A stretch of 64,000 nucleotides of DNA, taken from Helicobacter labacensis (GTDB taxonomy: Bacteria; Campylobacterota; Campylobacteria; Campylobacterales; Helicobacteraceae). This document shows positions 62,353-64,000 of this stretch, piece by piece. The notes below the pieces were generated by a model, which saw only the letters and a program-made list of their open reading frames with translations, had not been told where the DNA came from and made no database searches. Every line of letters begins with the position of its first letter. Within the stretch, counting starts at the first letter, position 1. The DNA is taken from contig NZ_QXQQ01000001.1 in assembly GCF_003660285.1 (NCBI RefSeq), forward strand, positions 1 to 64,000. The letters are read 5' to 3'. The translations under genes were made by a program, and so were the position numbers.

Positions 62353-63729
62353 TTAGGGGCGTTGGTAATCATCTTCTAAGCGTTCGATGTCATTTTCATC
62401 GCACAGCCCGCATTGCACTTCTAGAATCTTTAAAGGGTGGTCAGTGGCGTTACCCAATCTATGCAATTGCCCCTGTTTGATAAAAATACTCTCATTGGCT
62501 CGCACGCTCAAATTCTCTTGTTCTAACACCACGCTAGCCACCCCCTCCACCACGACCCAATGCTCACTGCGGTGTTGGTGGCGTTGCAAACTCAAGCGTT
62601 TGTGCGGGGTGATCTCTAAGAGTTTGACCTTAAAGCTAGGGTGCTCTAAAAGCACTTCAAAACTCCCCCAAGGGCGGTATTCTACCGGATAAATTTGCAA
62701 CAACTCTGGGTTGCGCTGTTGGATTTGCTGGAGAAAATCCTTGAGTTGATCTAAATGGTTGTTTTTGGCGATGAGGAGCGCGTCTTTAGTGTCCACCACC
62801 ACGCACTCTTGAACGCCTAGCAAGCCCACTAATTTGTGTGGCGCGCTAAAGACATAGTTTTGCGTGGATTCAAGACTCTCTAGCGCGCCTTGGTGGCAGA
62901 CATTGCCCTCTTCATCTGCACTTAAACTCTGCTTCAAGCTCAAAAAATGCCCCACATCGCGCCACGCGCCCTCAAAGGGCACAAGGGCTAGATTTTGGGA
63001 TTTTTGCCACAGGCATATGTCCACACTCCCTTCTAGCAATGCCTCCATGCCATCACACTTGAGCAGATTAGGCAGGCGTTTGGCTTGTTTATAGACTTCT
63101 TGGCAGGCTTGCAACATGGCAGGGGCGTGCAGGGCGCACTCTTGTAGAAACGCCCCCGCCTTGAACACAAACATGCCACTATTGATGAAAAACTCTCTAT
63201 CTACTTGGGCTTGCAATTGGGCAATTTGCGCCCCGCTGGGCTTTTCCACAAAGCCTACAATCTCTCCAGAGCGCGCGCACTCAATGAGACCGTATTCACT
63301 GCTGGGCGCGCTAGCAATCCCAAATAGCACCATTTTGCCCTGTTTGGCTAGGGGTAAGGCTTGCGCAAGCGCGTTTTGCAAAGCACTGTGATCCATGAGG
63401 TGATCCGTGGGGCTAATGCAGAGGATCTCCTCAGGAGCGCATGCTAGGCTGGCTAAAATGAGCGCGTTCATAGTGTTCTTAGGCGCGCTTTCTAGCAAAA
63501 AGCGGGCATGCGATTCCAAATGCGCTTGGCTGACCTCTTCTAGGGCATGGAAGTAATGCGCTTGGTTACACACGATTAAAAAGCGCGATTGGGGGCTAGC
63601 TAGGCGTTGCAAAGCCAGCCCAAATAGACTCTGGTTGTGGTAAAGCTTAAGGAATTGTTTGGGGAACGCGCTACGGCTCAAAGGCCATAAGCGTTTCCCA
63701 CTTCCCCCACTCAAGATCACATGCACCAT
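62353..63729 (-). CDS. manC: Mannose-1-phosphate guanylyltransferase / mannose-6-phosphate isomerase
   Basis: The 458-residue type II PMI/GMP protein makes GDP-mannose. The pyrophosphorylase signature VILSGGSGKRLWPLSRSAFP starts the protein, FVEKPSG is near residue 157, and the C-terminal cupin domain with RPWGSFEVLLEHPSFKVK and SLQRHQHRSEHWVVVEG gives the isomerase. AGGAG precedes the ATG. With gmd it supplies GDP-sugars for the LPS O-chain. H. pylori counterpart HP0043. Confidence 0.95.
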   Translation of the reverse strand: MVHVILSGGSGKRLWPLSRSAFPKQFLKLYHNQSLFGLALQRLASPQSRFLIVCNQAHYFHALEEVSQAHLESHARFLLESAPKNTMNALILASLACAPEEILCISPTDHLMDHSALQNALAQALPLAKQGKMVLFGIASAPSSEYGLIECARSGEIVGFVEKPSGAQIAQLQAQVDREFFINSGMFVFKAGAFLQECALHAPAMLQACQEVYKQAKRLPNLLKCDGMEALLEGSVDICLWQKSQNLALVPFEGAWRDVGHFLSLKQSLSADEEGNVCHQGALESLESTQNYVFSAPHKLVGLLGVQECVVVDTKDALLIAKNNHLDQLKDFLQQIQQRNPELLQIYPVEYRPWGSFEVLLEHPSFKVKLLEITPHKRLSLQRHQHRSEHWVVVEGVASVVLEQENLSVRANESIFIKQGQLHRLGNATDHPLKILEVQCGLCDENDIERLEDDYQRP

Positions 63730-63766
63730 AATATTCTCCTAAGCGATCGCAATTTTAAGATTATTA

Positions 63767-63775
63767 TGCTACAAT
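63767..63775 (+). promoter_or_regulatory. Extended -10 promoter of the hugZ gene
   Basis: TGC followed by TACAAT (63770-63775) lies 35 bases before the ATG. A leftward CATAAT at 63763-63768 overlaps it and may serve manC-gmd, so the two operons may share a divergent promoter. Confidence 0.55.
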
Positions 63776-63810
63776 ACACCGCCTTAAAAATTTGACATAG
63801 GAGTTTTCCA

Positions 63811-64000
63811 ATGGATTTAAAGTTTATCTTGGATCACATGAACGCTAACCATGTGCAGGATATGAAAGGTTTGCTTGCCAAATTTGGTCAAATCAAGGAC
63901 GCGATCGATGTGCGCTTGAAAAACGCCACCACCGAATGCATTGAGATCGCCTACAGACTCAAAGACAAAGCAGAGGAGCAAGTGCAAAAAATTGACTACC
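63811..64000 (+). CDS. hugZ: HugZ-type haem oxygenase, 5' part only
   Basis: The first 63 codons are inside the window. The reading (ILDHMNANHVQDMKGLLAKF, then GQIKDAIDV) closely matches the N-terminus of H. pylori HugZ (HP0318), which opens haem to release iron and lets the cell use haem as iron source. TAGGAG lies seven bases before the ATG. The gene runs off the right edge. Iron control by Fur is expected for the family but no clear box could be assigned. Confidence 0.85.
   Translation, partial: MDLKFILDHMNANHVQDMKGLLAKFGQIKDAIDVRLKNATTECIEIAYRLKDKAEEQVQKIDY

Noticed and set aside
1-64000. tRNA, rRNA, CRISPR, insertion sequence, prophage or cag-type island
   Set aside because: I found no clover-leaf-like runs, spaced repeats, transposase motifs or secretion-island genes; almost every base is in ordinary chromosomal genes.

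Overview
The window is chromosomal DNA of a gastric Helicobacter. The evidence is a set of genes typical of that genus: a cholesterol alpha-glucosyltransferase of the HP0421 type, a KchA-type potassium channel with a TATGFGA filter, a long-chain flavodoxin, a CBF2/HP0175-type secreted prolyl isomerase, an FrpB-type TonB receptor, the small HP0268-type nuclease and the start of a HugZ haem oxygenase. The base composition looks clearly richer in G+C than H. pylori by eye, with very frequent GCGCGC and CTAG words. That points to the H. felis / H. bizzozeronii / H. heilmannii group rather than H. pylori; I cannot fix the species. H. pylori locus numbers quoted below are from memory, not from a search.

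Layout. 1-3.0 kb: an operon of unknown secreted proteins, two of them tandem Cys-containing paralogues. 3.2-6.7 kb: S4-domain protein, ileS, queF. 6.7-12.2 kb: K+ channel, L28, cytochrome c peroxidase, asparaginase, Sel1 lipoprotein, WlbA-like sugar dehydrogenase. 12.2-14.9 kb: TonB receptor with an AT-rich control region. 15.0-24.8 kb: a long leftward run with a TrpC-like pseudoenzyme, TPR protein, YkgJ protein, PilO/PilN/PilM-like trio, acyltransferase, miaB, small nuclease, amidohydrolase, dihydroorotase-like protein and ccdA. 24.9-29.7 kb: RNA helicase, SPFH protein, and two LPP20-like lipoproteins flanking flavodoxin. 29.8-34.4 kb: efp, fba, prolyl isomerase, EI24 protein, fluC, hemD, rhodanese. 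34.5-41.1 kb: D-lactate dehydrogenase, uppS, HAD phosphatase, Wzk-type flippase, peroxiredoxin. 41.1-44.0 kb: broken outer-membrane protein gene, rplY, pth, lptG-like. 44.3-50.6 kb: cfa, then the metG to cgt operon. 50.6-56.4 kb: lolA, secA, lolC/E-like, RRM protein, LpxR-like. 56.4-64.0 kb: truA, a frameshifted lptF-like gene, pcm, nrdB, MATE transporter, gmd, manC, and the start of hugZ.

A recurring theme is the cell envelope: LPS export (two LptF/G-type permeases), LPS remodelling (LpxR), O-antigen sugar supply and flipping (ManC, Gmd, Wzk, WlbA, a HAD protein), lipoprotein transport (LolA, LolC/E), undecaprenyl carrier synthesis (UppS) and cholesterol glucosylation. A second theme is translation and tRNA (IleS, MetG, QueF, MiaB, TruA, CmoB, EF-P, Pth, L25, L28).

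The most notable observations are: an eight-T tract that breaks the lptF-like gene; a frameshift in a small outer-membrane protein gene; three relatives of known enzymes that have lost catalytic residues or domains (TrpC-like, PyrC-like, MurF-like); a PilM/N/O-like trio with no pilus genes nearby; tandem secreted paralogues of unknown family; LPP20-type duplicates around flavodoxin; and two likely leaderless transcripts. I found no rRNA, tRNA, CRISPR array, insertion sequence or prophage.
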